57,631 nt of DNA from Desulfuromonadales bacterium (GCA_013377095.1 JACAAY010000020.1:1-57631), one strand, 5' to 3'; shown: positions 34,362 through 43,896, numbered from the stretch's first letter. A program made the numbers and translations. The notes: a model not told the origin generated them from the letters alone.

Positions 34362-36380
34362 TCAGAACCGGTATGTTGCTTTCAGGCGGAAAGTTATGCC
34401 GTCCTGCCGGATTCCACGCAGACTTTCCCCGAGACTGTTGCTATTGTCGGGACCGGCCGGCATGCTGTACGTGGTGTCCAACAGATTATAGATTGACGCG
34501 GAGAGATCCAGCCCTTTCACAATATCGCGGCTGGAAAGAGTGAGGTTGACAACTACCGCGCCGTCAACCTTCTGCCCTGCTGAATTCAATCGTGAACCGC
34601 CGTAGAGCGTTTCGAGAGTGGCAAAGCTGTTCTTCAAGGGTAAGGGAACGGAGAGCGAACCCTTAATCAGATTGCGTGGTGAATTGGTCATGAAACGATT
34701 GGCATCCAGATTTTTGGTATCCTGGTAGGTGTAACTTATCCTGCCACTCAATCCGTTTTCCCATTTCCCCTCGGCCTGCAGCTCAACTCCCCGTGATTCG
34801 ACCTGGCTCTGGTTCCTGAAAACCGACATGCCATCACCAGGGTCGATCACTTGCTCCAGCAGATCGGAAATCCATATATAGAAGCCGTTCACGGACGTAC
34901 TGATATTGTTCCCGAAAAATTCGCTCCACCCCAACTCCAGAGTTCGGTTCTTCTCCGGCTTCAGGTGCGGATTGCCCTTGATGCTGACCCGGTCGTCATA
35001 ATAGAGTTCATAAGCATTGGGGGCACGAAAAGCCTCACCGTAGGTCAGGCGCAGCAGCGTGGATTCCCGTGGCTTCCAGATCAGAGCTCCCCGAGGATTG
35101 ATAGTGTTTCCAAAGTTTTCATAGATGTCGGCGCGCAGACCGGCATTCAGGATCAGATTATTAAGGATGTGGAATTCGTCCTGCAGATAATACCCCTGGA
35201 TAGAGTTGTGATTGCTGACATCCAGGATCACTGCGGGAACCGGACCCACATCAAAGTTACGCTGCTGCTGGGTAAATTGCCAGCGCTGCTCGGTCCCGAT
35301 AGTCACCAGGTGATCGCCAAAAGTTTTGGAGAGCAAGAGATCGGCGCCGACCCACTCGGCCAGCACGGTATCCCGGTTGAGGGTACGCACACCGGCGTTA
35401 TCCAGGGGATAATTCCCTTCGAACTCGTAGCGGTTATAGGTCAGTCGTGCGCTCAGATCGACTGAGCTGCTGACGCGATTGAAACTGAAACCGGCCAGTG
35501 TGTGCCGGTCGATGTTCTTTTCAGCAGGATCGTTGAAGTTGGAGAAGTACGAGGCAGTGGGAACGGTCTTATCCCTGTCCTGGTGGAGCAGCAACAGGCT
35601 GAAATTTTCCCAGGAAACCTTTGCCAACAGATCCCACGACCGCTCTCCATCCAGATCCTGGGCAACCCCAGCATTGGTTGCCGCGTATTCCGGAAACGAC
35701 AGCCGCTGTTTGCCGGCGATATCGCGGTAGCTGCCGGAGAAAAGCAGATCGACTCCCGCCTTTGTTTTGCCACCACCGCTTGCACGCCCGTTCCAGGCAT
35801 TATAGCTGCCACCGGAGACGGAAAGCTCGCCCCCCTTGAGATTCTTGCCACTGATGGTTATGACGTTGATGATTGCCAGAAAGGCGTTGGTTCCGTAAAG
35901 GGACGACCCCGGTCCGCGGATGATTTCCACCCGATCGACCAGATCAATATCAACCGGAAAGTCATTTCCCAGGGGGGACTGTTCGTAGACGCTGTCGTTC
36001 AGTCGGTAGCCATCCACCAGCAGCAGGATACGGGTGTTGAAGTCGCCCAGAGGGCTGAACCCCCGCGTACCGGCAAAGTGGTAGCTGCGGTTGTAGGTGA
36101 TATAGAATCCTGCTACACCGTTGAGAATCTCCGCCAGGTTGCGATAACCCCCCTTGCGAATATCGGCCGCGGTGACGATGGAGACCGATGAGGGCGCATC
36201 GGCAATATCCTGCTCGTATTTGCTGGCGCCGGTAACCGTGATGATCTCGTTATTCAACAATGTTTCAAGAATGGCGGGATTTGAATCGGAAGTTGTCTGT
36301 TGTTCCTGTGCCCATACCGACGCACACCACAGGCTCATGATGAGTGCAAGCGGGGCCAGGCAGGTGGAATGTGACATCAT
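34362..36380 (-). CDS. TonB-dependent outer-membrane receptor
   Basis: A 672-residue receptor. Signal peptide (cut near VWA-QEQ), plug domain with ITVTGASKYEQDIADAPSSV, ILNGVAGFYITYNRSY and VEIIRGPGSSLYGTNAF, then a 22-strand-type barrel with TYGEAFRAPNAYELYYDD, ending in a terminal aromatic (ATYRF). It should import a ligand or sense it with TonB energy. The ligand is unknown; plug and barrel resemble vitamin-B12/colicin-I-receptor-like proteins. It heads an operon with a YfiR-like and a GGDEF-EAL gene. The second of two adjacent ATGs (36377) has the better-spaced GGAGG. Confidence 0.92.
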   Translation of the reverse strand: MMSHSTCLAPLALIMSLWCASVWAQEQQTTSDSNPAILETLLNNEIITVTGASKYEQDIADAPSSVSIVTAADIRKGGYRNLAEILNGVAGFYITYNRSYHFAGTRGFSPLGDFNTRILLLVDGYRLNDSVYEQSPLGNDFPVDIDLVDRVEIIRGPGSSLYGTNAFLAIINVITISGKNLKGGELSVSGGSYNAWNGRASGGGKTKAGVDLLFSGSYRDIAGKQRLSFPEYAATNAGVAQDLDGERSWDLLAKVSWENFSLLLLHQDRDKTVPTASYFSNFNDPAEKNIDRHTLAGFSFNRVSSSVDLSARLTYNRYEFEGNYPLDNAGVRTLNRDTVLAEWVGADLLLSKTFGDHLVTIGTEQRWQFTQQQRNFDVGPVPAVILDVSNHNSIQGYYLQDEFHILNNLILNAGLRADIYENFGNTINPRGALIWKPRESTLLRLTYGEAFRAPNAYELYYDDRVSIKGNPHLKPEKNRTLELGWSEFFGNNISTSVNGFYIWISDLLEQVIDPGDGMSVFRNQSQVESRGVELQAEGKWENGLSGRISYTYQDTKNLDANRFMTNSPRNLIKGSLSVPLPLKNSFATLETLYGGSRLNSAGQKVDGAVVVNLTLSSRDIVKGLDLSASIYNLLDTTYSMPAGPDNSNSLGESLRGIRQDGITFRLKATYRF

Positions 36381-36383
36381 AGT

Positions 36384-36470
36384 CCTCCAGATTGCCGGCG
36401 CCCGATCTAAGCTCGCGGAGTGTGGCGCCTGATGGGGTATTCAGGTCTGTTTCAGTGGAGACAAATACCC
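36384..36470 (-). promoter_or_regulatory. Structured leader before the TonB-dependent receptor gene
   Basis: Minus strand order: GGGTATT (36464-36470) pairs with AATACCCC (36434-36441), then GGCGCC (36424-36429) pairs with GGCGCC (36397-36402), and GGAGG (36384-36388) follows directly. It may be an RNA regulatory element, but it matches no riboswitch class I know. Confidence 0.35.
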
Positions 36471-36572
36471 GTACAGAAACAGATATAGCATTAATTTGGG
36501 ACAATACAATTCGGCGACCGAACAAACTATTTTCAAATCCAGTCGGCTACGACTAACTGCTGTTGAAAAAAC

Positions 36573-36604
36573 AAAAAAACCGCTGTGTTAGGCGAACACA
36601 GCGG
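36573..36604 (-). terminator. Terminator of the ilvB-ilvN-ilvN operon
   Basis: On the minus strand CCGCTGTGTT pairs with AACACAGCGG (36580-36589 and 36595-36604) with a 5-nt loop, followed by seven T. Confidence 0.9.
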
Positions 36605-36640
36605 CAGCATATCCCTCAATTAGTATGTTGGTACTATCCC

Positions 36641-37138
36641 CTACCCCTTCCACCCCTTTGAGCCCCGGCCGATGGCTACGGCGCCGGTGCGAACCAGCTC
36701 CTTCAGTCCCAGGGGGCGCAACAGTTCCAGGATGGCGTCGACCTTGGCAGGAGCGCCGGTCACCTCGAGGGTGTAGGAACGTGAGGTGACGTCAACAACC
36801 TTGGCGCGAAAGATATCCACTATGCGCAGCACTTCGGCGCGGCTTTCATCCTCGGCGGAAACCTTGATCAGAGCCATTTCACGTTCAACGCAACTGCCGT
36901 CCGTAAAATCGATCACCTTGATCACATCGATCAGCTTGTTAAGCTGTTTGCTGATCTGTTCCAGGACACTTTCATCTCCATGGGTGACAATGGTGATGCG
37001 TGACAAGCCATCTTCGTTGGTGGGGGCCACATTCAGGGAGTCGATGTTGAATCCTCGCGCCGAAAAGAGCGAGGCCACCCGTGAGAGAACGCCGAATTCG
37101 TTTTCAACAAGTACGGAAATTGTATGGGTATGCTGCAT
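36641..37138 (-). CDS. ilvN: Acetolactate synthase small subunit, second copy
   Basis: About 165 residues from MQHTHTISVLVENEFGVLSR, preceded by AAGGGG. The N-terminal ACT domain (valine binding) has NEFGVLSRVASLFSARGFNI; the C-terminal regulatory domain ends LKELVRTGAVAIGRGSKGW. It is a close paralogue of the product of 37173-37664, 34 bp upstream, differing for example in APTNEDGL versus APTNEEGL. Both have full length and intact glycine/valine-site residues. One may be regulatory or specific to another large subunit. Confidence 0.93.
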   Translation of the reverse strand: MQHTHTISVLVENEFGVLSRVASLFSARGFNIDSLNVAPTNEDGLSRITIVTHGDESVLEQISKQLNKLIDVIKVIDFTDGSCVEREMALIKVSAEDESRAEVLRIVDIFRAKVVDVTSRSYTLEVTGAPAKVDAILELLRPLGLKELVRTGAVAIGRGSKGWKG

Positions 37139-37172
37139 GTCACAATCCCCTTTGGTAAGTCGATACGTTACC

Positions 37173-37664
37173 CTACCCCGCCCACCCCTTTGATCCCCGG
37201 CCGATGGTGATTGCACCGGTGCGCACCAGTTCCTTCAGCCCCAGGGGGCGAAACAGTTCCAGGATGGCATCGATCTTGTCCGGGCTGCCGGTAGCCTCGA
37301 TGGTGTAGGAGCGGGGCGTCACATCGATGATCTTGGCGCGAAAGATATCCGCGATACGCAGCACTTCGGCACGGCTTTCGTCTTCGGCTGAAACCTTGAT
37401 CAGGGCCATCTCCCGTTCAATGGCACTGCCATCGCTAAAATCAATGACCTTGACAACATCGATCAGTTTATTGAGCTGCTTGGTGATCTGCTCCAGAACA
37501 CTCTCGTCACCATCGGTAACAATGGTAATGCGCGAAAGCCCCTCTTCGTTGGTGGGAGCGCCGATAAACGAGTCGATATTGAAGCCTTTGCTGGAAAAAA
37601 GCGATGCAACCCGGGAAACGACCCCAAATTCATTTTCAACCAGCACTGATAGTGTATGCCGCAT
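37173..37664 (-). CDS. ilvN: Acetolactate synthase small subunit, first copy
   Basis: A 163-residue regulatory subunit starting MRHTLSVLVENEFGVVSR, with the ACT domain and the ending LKELVRTGAITIGRGSKGW. It lies 14 bp after ilvB and should form the holoenzyme with it, giving valine feedback inhibition. The very similar gene downstream points to a tandem duplication. Confidence 0.94.
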   Translation of the reverse strand: MRHTLSVLVENEFGVVSRVASLFSSKGFNIDSFIGAPTNEEGLSRITIVTDGDESVLEQITKQLNKLIDVVKVIDFSDGSAIEREMALIKVSAEDESRAEVLRIADIFRAKIIDVTPRSYTIEATGSPDKIDAILELFRPLGLKELVRTGAITIGRGSKGWAG

Positions 37665-37678
37665 GAAATAAGTCTCCC

Positions 37679-39379
37679 TTACGCGTTCAGCAGCATTTCA
37701 TTCAACGATGCGCCGGAGGGAACCATGGGCAGCACCTTTTCCTCGCGAGCCACCTTGAACTCCATGATCACCGGACCCTCTTCCCGTAAGCCCCGCCTGA
37801 TGACATCCTCGACCTCGTCCGGTTTGGTTGCCAGAAAGCCCTTGGCGCCATAGGCGTCAGCCAGTTTGATGTAGTCGATGGGCAGCTCCAGACAGGTCTG
37901 GGAATAGCGCTTCTCGAAGAATATTTCCTGCCACTGGCGCACCATGCCGAGAAAATTGTTGTTGATGATCACAATCTTGACCGGCAGGCGGTTCTGCACC
38001 AGGGTGGCCATCTCCTGGATGTTCATCTGAATGCCGCCATCACCGCAGATCGCGATCACCTGGCGCCCGGGAAAGGCTGCCTGGGCGCCCATGGCCGCAG
38101 GAAGACCGAACCCCATGGTGCCGAGACCGCCCGACGTCAACAGGGTGCGCGGTTTGTTGAACTGAAAAAACTGAGCCGTCCACATCTGGTGCTGCCCCAC
38201 ATCGGTAGAAATGATGGCATCCCCATCGGACAGTTCCGTCAGTTTCTGGATCACGAACTGCGGCTTGATGACGGATTCGCTTCTGGTGTACGCGATGGGA
38301 TGTTTGTTCTTCCAGCTTGAGATGGCAGCATGCCAGGGTCGCAGGGACTCCCTGTAGGCCTCCACCTCGCTGGTGGATTTTTCCACCATCTTGATCATTT
38401 TGGCCAGTACATCGCGAACATCGCCCACGATCGGCAGGTCAACCCGCACGTTCTTGCGGATAGAGGTGGGATCCACATCGATATGGATGATCTTGGCATG
38501 GGGTGCAAAGGTGGCAACCTTGCCGGTCACCCGGTCGTCAAAACGCGCTCCGATGGCAACGATCAGGTCGCTGTGGGTCATGGCCATGTTCGCGCAGTAG
38601 GCGCCATGCATCCCCAGCATGCCCAGCGACTGCTCATCGCTGCCCGGAAACGAGCCCAGCCCCATCAGCGTGGTAGTGACCGGTATCGACAGCATGCGAG
38701 CCAGGATGGTCAACTCCTCGGCGGCGTTGCTGAGGATCACGCCCCCCCCCACGTACATCACCGGACATTGCGCAGCCAGCAACATGCCGACCGCCTTGGA
38801 CACCTGACGGGGGTGACCACCGGTGGTCGGTTTGTAGCTGCGGATCTCCACCGATTCCGGGTAGTTGAATTCGGTTTTGGCGATCTGCACATCCTTGGGA
38901 AGATCCACCAGCACCGGACCGGGACGGCCGGTGCGGGCTATGTAAAAGGCCTTCTTGATGATCAGGGCGATATCCTTGACATCCTTGACCAGAAAGTTGT
39001 GTTTGGTGCATGAGCGGGTGATGCCCATGATATCCACTTCCTGAAAGGCATCGTTGCCGATCAGCGCCGTGGGCACCTGACCGGTGATGATCACCATGGG
39101 TATGGAATCCATGTAGGCCGTGGCTATACCGGTCACCGTATTGGTGGCGCCCGGTCCTGAGGTGGCAATGGCCACACCGACCTTGCCGGTGGCCCGGGCA
39201 TAGCCGTCGGCCGCATGGGTGCCGGCCTGCTCGTGCCGCGGCATGATGTGGCGAATCTCCCTGCAGCTGAAGAGTTCGTCGTAAATATTGATCACCGTAC
39301 CGCCAGGATAGCCGAAAACCGTATCAACGCCCTCTTTCAGAAGGCATTCCAGCAAAATACGCGCGCCATTCATTTTCAT
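37679..39379 (-). CDS. ilvB: Acetolactate synthase large subunit
   Basis: A 566-residue TPP enzyme. Catalytic Glu in MPRHEQAGTHAADGYAR; PYR-domain SGPGATNTVTGIATAYMDS; FAD-binding middle domain; PP-domain metal site AICGDGGIQMNIQEMATL with INNNFLGMV. It condenses pyruvate to acetolactate or with 2-oxobutyrate, the first step of branched-chain amino acid synthesis. It follows ilvD after a 212-bp leader bounded by an inverted repeat. Confidence 0.96.
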   Translation of the reverse strand: MKMNGARILLECLLKEGVDTVFGYPGGTVINIYDELFSCREIRHIMPRHEQAGTHAADGYARATGKVGVAIATSGPGATNTVTGIATAYMDSIPMVIITGQVPTALIGNDAFQEVDIMGITRSCTKHNFLVKDVKDIALIIKKAFYIARTGRPGPVLVDLPKDVQIAKTEFNYPESVEIRSYKPTTGGHPRQVSKAVGMLLAAQCPVMYVGGGVILSNAAEELTILARMLSIPVTTTLMGLGSFPGSDEQSLGMLGMHGAYCANMAMTHSDLIVAIGARFDDRVTGKVATFAPHAKIIHIDVDPTSIRKNVRVDLPIVGDVRDVLAKMIKMVEKSTSEVEAYRESLRPWHAAISSWKNKHPIAYTRSESVIKPQFVIQKLTELSDGDAIISTDVGQHQMWTAQFFQFNKPRTLLTSGGLGTMGFGLPAAMGAQAAFPGRQVIAICGDGGIQMNIQEMATLVQNRLPVKIVIINNNFLGMVRQWQEIFFEKRYSQTCLELPIDYIKLADAYGAKGFLATKPDEVEDVIRRGLREEGPVIMEFKVAREEKVLPMVPSGASLNEMLLNA

Positions 39380-39411
39380 ACGGTAACTCCATTTTCAAGC
39401 ATGAATGTAAT

Positions 39412-39588
39412 TCCTGTGTCCGTGATGCTTGGAGGCGGATCGAGCGCAATGCCGTAGGCAATCGCCGCCTATGCAGCACATGCCATCACTGCTGGATAAA
39501 CTTCGCAACAGTCGGCTCTCTGACCTAACATGCGTAAACTGAAGGCATTCTCAGCGAGAGTAGTCCGGAAGGCGTCATGGACACAGGA
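39412..39588 (-). promoter_or_regulatory. Leader of ilvB bounded by a 10-bp inverted repeat
   Basis: TCCTGTGTCC (39412-39421) and GGACACAGGA (39579-39588) are exact reverse complements, 157 bp apart, filling the gap between the ilvD stop and the ilvB start. Inside are smaller G/C-rich pairings (for example around GGCGGCGATTGCC). It could be a folded leader controlling ilvB, or an RNA-processing site. There is no leader peptide rich in Leu, Ile or Val and no T-box sequence. Confidence 0.4.
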
Positions 39589-39591
39589 CTT

Positions 39592-41253
39592 CTAATCCGC
39601 CGTGGTCACGGCTCCGGTATGGGCAGAGGTAACCACCTTGGCGTAACGGGCCAGCCAGCCGCCCTTGATCTTGGGTTGCGGTGCAACCCAGCTCTTTCCG
39701 CGTTCTTCCAGGGTTGCATCATCCACCAGCAGTTCCAGCCTGCGGGCCGGGATATCCAGCAGAATCCTGTCGCCATCCTGCACCAGCGCTATCGGGCCGC
39801 CCTGGGCCGCCTCGGGGGAGATGTGTCCGATACAGGGTCCCCGAGTGCCGCCGGAGAAACGGCCATCGGTGATCAGCGCCACCGAATCCCCCAGACCGAG
39901 CCCCATCAGGGCTGCGGTTGGGGCCAACATTTCACGCATGCCGGGACCGCCTTTGGGGCCTTCGTAACGAATGACCACCACGTCGCCGGCGACAACACGC
40001 CCCTCCATCAGGGCCGCCATGGCCAGTTCCTCGGAGTCGAAACAGCGCGCCGTTCCCTCGAACTGCATCATCTTGTCCGAGACGCCGGACTGCTTGACCA
40101 CCGCCCCTTTGGGCGCGACATTGCCGAACAGGACCGCGATGCCGCCCTCCTTTTTGACCGGGTTATCCAGCGAACGGATCACGCCATCATCCACGTTTTC
40201 CACACTGGCGGCCAGCTGCCTGGTGGTCAGCCCGAACAGGGTCGGCGTATCCTTGATCTTGTCGCCCAACTGCTTGAAGACGCCGCTGACACCACCGGCA
40301 ACATCCAGATCCTCCATGAAATGCTCGCCGGCCGGATTCATGGATGCCAACTGGGGTGTATCCTTGGCCAGGATATCGAAGGTCTCCAACGGCAGCTCCA
40401 CACCGGCCTCATGGGCAATGGCCAGCAGATGCAGCACGGTGTTGGAGGATCCCCCTAGGGCCAGGTCAACGCGAATGGCGTTTTCAAACGCCTCACGGGT
40501 CATGATGCTGCGCGGGGTCACGTTGTTGTTGACCAGTTCGACGATCTTTTCGCCCGAGGCAAAGGCGATGCGCCGTTTGAGCGCCGAAACCGCCAGGGCC
40601 GTGCCGCAGCGCGGCAGACTCATGCCCATGGTTTCGGTCAGGATGGCCATGGTGTTGGCGGTAAACAGTCCCTGGCAGGAACCCATACCGGGACAGGCGT
40701 TGTCCTCGCAAACCATCAGCTCCTTGTCGCTGATAACCCCGGCCTTGTAGCGGGCCATGGCCTCAAAGGTGTCGGTGACAAAGGAGAACTTACGGTCAGA
40801 CTGTCCGCGGCCGCTCATCATGGGACCGGCGGTCACCACGATACAGGGGATATCCAGCCTGGCAGCGGCCATGAGCATGCCGGGAGTGATCTTGTCGCAA
40901 TTGGTCAACAGCACCAGGCCGTCCAGACGATGCGCCTCGGCCACCGACTCGACCATGTCGGCGATCAGTTCACGGGTCGGCAGGGAGTAGTGCATCCCCT
41001 TGTGGCCCATGGCAATACCGTCGCACACGCCCGGAATCCCGAAAAAGAAGGAGTAGCCACCTCCGGAATGCACACCCTTCTCAATATAGCGTTCCAGATC
41101 GCGCATGCCCACGTGTCCGGGAATCAGGTCGGTAAAGCTGGTTGCCACGCCGATAAACGGCTTGTCCATCTGATTCTGGGGAACACCGGTTCCCTTTAAC
41201 AGGGCACGATGCGGAGTTCGCTCAAACCCTTTTTTTATGGTATCGCTTCTCAT
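39592..41253 (-). CDS. ilvD: Dihydroxy-acid dehydratase
   Basis: A 553-residue IlvD/Edd-family dehydratase with Fe-S cluster cysteines in [12 protein letters not shown] and [18 protein letters not shown], metal binding at [13 protein letters not shown] and the ending region [22 protein letters not shown]. It makes the 2-oxo acid precursors of valine and isoleucine. It is first in the ilvD-ilvB-ilvN-ilvN series. Confidence 0.96.
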   Translation of the reverse strand: MRSDTIKKGFERTPHRALLKGTGVPQNQMDKPFIGVATSFTDLIPGHVGMRDLERYIEKGVHSGGGYSFFFGIPGVCDGIAMGHKGMHYSLPTRELIADMVESVAEAHRLDGLVLLTNCDKITPGMLMAAARLDIPCIVVTAGPMMSGRGQSDRKFSFVTDTFEAMARYKAGVISDKELMVCEDNACPGMGSCQGLFTANTMAILTETMGMSLPRCGTALAVSALKRRIAFASGEKIVELVNNNVTPRSIMTREAFENAIRVDLALGGSSNTVLHLLAIAHEAGVELPLETFDILAKDTPQLASMNPAGEHFMEDLDVAGGVSGVFKQLGDKIKDTPTLFGLTTRQLAASVENVDDGVIRSLDNPVKKEGGIAVLFGNVAPKGAVVKQSGVSDKMMQFEGTARCFDSEELAMAALMEGRVVAGDVVVIRYEGPKGGPGMREMLAPTAALMGLGLGDSVALITDGRFSGGTRGPCIGHISPEAAQGGPIALVQDGDRILLDIPARRLELLVDDATLEERGKSWVAPQPKIKGGWLARYAKVVTSAHTGAVTTAD

Positions 41254-41330
41254 GTTTCAGATCCTTTTGCGTGTAAATAGTTGTTTGTGGTGCTGCAAAA
41301 CCACTTAGATGTGTGGTGTGAAAGTCTAAA

Positions 41331-41360
41331 AAGATACTATATATGCCGAAAGGGTGTCAA
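41331..41360 (-). promoter_or_regulatory. Probable ilvD promoter
   Basis: Minus strand TTGACA (41355-41360) with an AT-rich -10 region at 41331-41341; the best-spaced hexamer is TATCTT (18-bp spacer). The exact -10 is ambiguous. Confidence 0.45.
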
Positions 41361-41523
41361 CCGTGAAAGAATCTAGAATCAATGGCATTGCCGGCGTCGG
41401 AAGCTCGTGCCTGCCCGGATCGGAGCCGCGGCAAACAATAAGTGCACTGATGCCCAAGATCATTAGCCCACTGCCACAAAAATGTGCTAGCATGCTGCGG
41501 TTATTTTTCTGAAGGAGAGCGTT

Positions 41524-43254
41524 ATGACAAACAGTGATCTGATCGTGGAATATCTGGAGCAGTTTGGCGTGGAATACGTATTCGGTGTGCCGGGCAGCCC
41601 GCTGGGACCGCTGTTCGATGCCTTGGTGCGTAGCGAAAAACGTGGTGGCCCCACGTTGATATTGGCCCGCCATGAGGCGGGAGCAGCGTTTATGGCTGAC
41701 GGTTATGCCCGCGAAAGCGGCAGGATCGGTGTCTGCTGCTGCACCACCGGCCCCGGTGCCACCAACCTGATCACCGGTGTAGCGGGCGCCTTGGCCGAGC
41801 AGATTCCCCTGCTGGCCATATCGTCGCAGACCAGGGTTACGGATTTCAGTCTGGGCTCATTCCAGGACTCGTCCCGTGACGGAGTGGACATCGTGAGCAT
41901 GTTCGCCTGCTGCACCCGCTACAATTCCATGGTTACGCACCCCAACCAGCTGGAAAAGAAGCTGGCCGCCGCCCTGACCGTTGCCCTGGGCAATCCCAGG
42001 GGTCCGGCGCACCTGAGCATTCCCATCGACATTTTTGCGGCGCAGGCTTCAGGGCCGGCCTGTTATAAGGGGCTCCACCAACTGCTGACAACCGAGGACA
42101 CGACCGTGGACAGCGGGGCGCTGGACAGGCTGATTGAGGAGATCAGCGTCGTCCTGGGGAACGGCGGCCGGATCAGGCTGCTGGCCGGTCACAACGCCAT
42201 CGGCGCTGGCGATCTGATCAGCCGGTGTGCCGAGCTGACCGGAGCCGAGATCATCACCACCCCGCGCGGTAAGTCGGCCATCAACCCCTATCATCCCCTG
42301 GCTCGGGGAGTGTTCGGCTGCTCGGGGCACTCCTCCGCCCGCCAGTCGCTGGCGGACAACGGGGTTGAGCTGATCCTGGCGGTGGGCAGCAATCTGGCTG
42401 AATGGGAGACCAGCAAATGGGACCCGCTGCTGATGAACAGCAGGATGGTCCACATCGACAGCGACCGGCAAAACTTCAACCGCTCTCCCATGGCCCGCCT
42501 GCACGTCTTTGGAGCGATCAAGCCCGTCTTGAAGCAGTTGAACGCTCGCCTGGAGGAATTACGGAAATCGGGCACGCTGACTTCCGCTTTTTGCGACTCC
42601 TCTTCCGGACAAACCAGCGCAACTGGACAGAACGGGTACGTTCCGTCGGGGATCAAGGTATCACAGCCGGAGTGCTGCGCGCCGGCCATTGCTGGCCAAC
42701 TGCTGAAGGCTCCCCAGGTGTATCGGGAGCTGCTCCGCCGCCTGCCGCACGAAAGCCGCTTTTTCATCGACAACAGCAACAGCGTGCCCTGGTCGATTCA
42801 CTACTTCTTCAAAAACCGGCCGGAAGCCCTGCACCTCTCCATCGAATTCGCCACCATGGCCTGGGCCGTAGGCGCGTCGATAGGCGGCGCCTTCGCCGAC
42901 CGGAAGGCGCCATCGGTCTGTATCGCCGGTGACGGCTGCTACCTGATGAGCGCCCAGGAGATAACCGTGGCCGTGGAGCAACGTCTGCCGGTAATCTTCG
43001 TGATACTCAACGACCAGGCCTACGGACTGATCCGCCATGCCCACCGGGTTCACGGCAGCGAAGCGGTGGATTTCAGCATCCCAACGGTGGATTTCGCCAT
43101 GATGGCCCGCTCCACCGGCGCCCAGGCCTTTACCATCCGGGGAATCGAGGATTTCGAGCATATCGACTGGCAGGCCCTGGCCGCGCACCAGGGGCCGTCA
43201 CTTCTGGATGTGATCATCGATCCCGAGGCAACTCCGCCATTGGCCATGGCCTGA
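41524..43254 (+). CDS. TPP-dependent acetolactate-synthase-like enzyme
   Basis: A 576-residue TPP enzyme with the catalytic Glu in LARHEAGAAFMADGYAR, TTGPGATNLITGVAGA and the TPP/metal motif AGDGCYLMSAQEI ... LNDQAYGLIRH. It resembles IlvB across the whole length but lacks a small-subunit gene beside it and is clearly divergent from the IlvB at 37679. Candidates are a catabolic acetolactate synthase or another 2-oxo acid lyase; the sequence does not decide. AAGGAGAG precedes the ATG. It diverges from ilvD. Confidence 0.85.
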   Translation: MTNSDLIVEYLEQFGVEYVFGVPGSPLGPLFDALVRSEKRGGPTLILARHEAGAAFMADGYARESGRIGVCCCTTGPGATNLITGVAGALAEQIPLLAISSQTRVTDFSLGSFQDSSRDGVDIVSMFACCTRYNSMVTHPNQLEKKLAAALTVALGNPRGPAHLSIPIDIFAAQASGPACYKGLHQLLTTEDTTVDSGALDRLIEEISVVLGNGGRIRLLAGHNAIGAGDLISRCAELTGAEIITTPRGKSAINPYHPLARGVFGCSGHSSARQSLADNGVELILAVGSNLAEWETSKWDPLLMNSRMVHIDSDRQNFNRSPMARLHVFGAIKPVLKQLNARLEELRKSGTLTSAFCDSSSGQTSATGQNGYVPSGIKVSQPECCAPAIAGQLLKAPQVYRELLRRLPHESRFFIDNSNSVPWSIHYFFKNRPEALHLSIEFATMAWAVGASIGGAFADRKAPSVCIAGDGCYLMSAQEITVAVEQRLPVIFVILNDQAYGLIRHAHRVHGSEAVDFSIPTVDFAMMARSTGAQAFTIRGIEDFEHIDWQALAAHQGPSLLDVIIDPEATPPLAMA

Positions 43255-43306
43255 TGGCGGTTGACAGGGTCGTGCCACGCGCCTGTCTCTGCATCCCCAC
43301 GCCTCA

Positions 43307-43348
43307 AAACAGAAAAGGACCACGATGTGACGTGGTCCTTTTCTGTTT
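43307..43348. terminator. Long hairpin terminator after the TPP enzyme gene
   Basis: AAACAGAAAAGGACCACG pairs perfectly with CGTGGTCCTTTTCTGTTT over a 6-nt loop. It is symmetrical and would also serve the convergent gene at 43423. Confidence 0.85.
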
Positions 43349-43422
43349 AACACAGGTATATTTCAGCTCAAAATCACGACATGCACGTTGCTGCGATTCA
43401 AGCACACAAGGTGGCAGTTTCC

Positions 43423-43896
43423 CTAACCGCTTGACGCTGCCAGCAGCAGTCCTATTTCGCTTGATACCTGGAATTTGAAAATTTCATTTTTCTTCTTTAA
43501 ATCATCGCTCAGTTGCGACTCATCATATTTTGACAGTACTTCGATCTCAGCGACAGTGAAATTCCTTTTCAGCCCCGCTGAAATCATTTTTGCCATAATT
43601 TCAGGCGTAATGTTCTCTTTCAGAAGACTGAGAACTTTTTCCCGGGCATATGCAGGAACTGATGCAGGCTGAGCCTTTTCTACCGTTGCATAAATTGATT
43701 TCGAAATTACTTCCGGTGGATTTCTTTCAAGATATACTTTGATAGCCTCGTTCATCGCATTCTTTTCTGCGCTTGCTTGGGAAAGATATTTTGCACCAGG
43801 TGTCAATGACTCACTCTTTTGTCCACTTGCATGGGAAACGGAAGAAAAAACCAACAGCAACAGCAAGGTACCAGCTGAATGAATTCTCCACTTCAT
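43423..43896 (-). CDS. Exported protein of unknown function
   Basis: About 157 residues from MKWRIHSAGT, with a ribosome site AGGAGA and a signal peptide (cut near SHA-SGQ). The mature part is helical; the C-terminal portion (FTVAEIEVLSKYDESQL) resembles the DUF2059 type of periplasmic domain, but weakly. It stands alone. Confidence 0.75.
   Translation of the reverse strand: MKWRIHSAGTLLLLLVFSSVSHASGQKSESLTPGAKYLSQASAEKNAMNEAIKVYLERNPPEVISKSIYATVEKAQPASVPAYAREKVLSLLKENITPEIMAKMISAGLKRNFTVAEIEVLSKYDESQLSDDLKKKNEIFKFQVSSEIGLLLAASSG

Noticed and set aside
39577-40458. Plus-strand 293-residue frame opposite ilvD
   Set aside because: His/Gln/Gly-rich antisense composition with no recognisable motif.
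41254-41330. Leader-peptide attenuator before ilvD
   Set aside because: No short reading rich in Leu, Ile or Val and no terminator/antiterminator pair were found.
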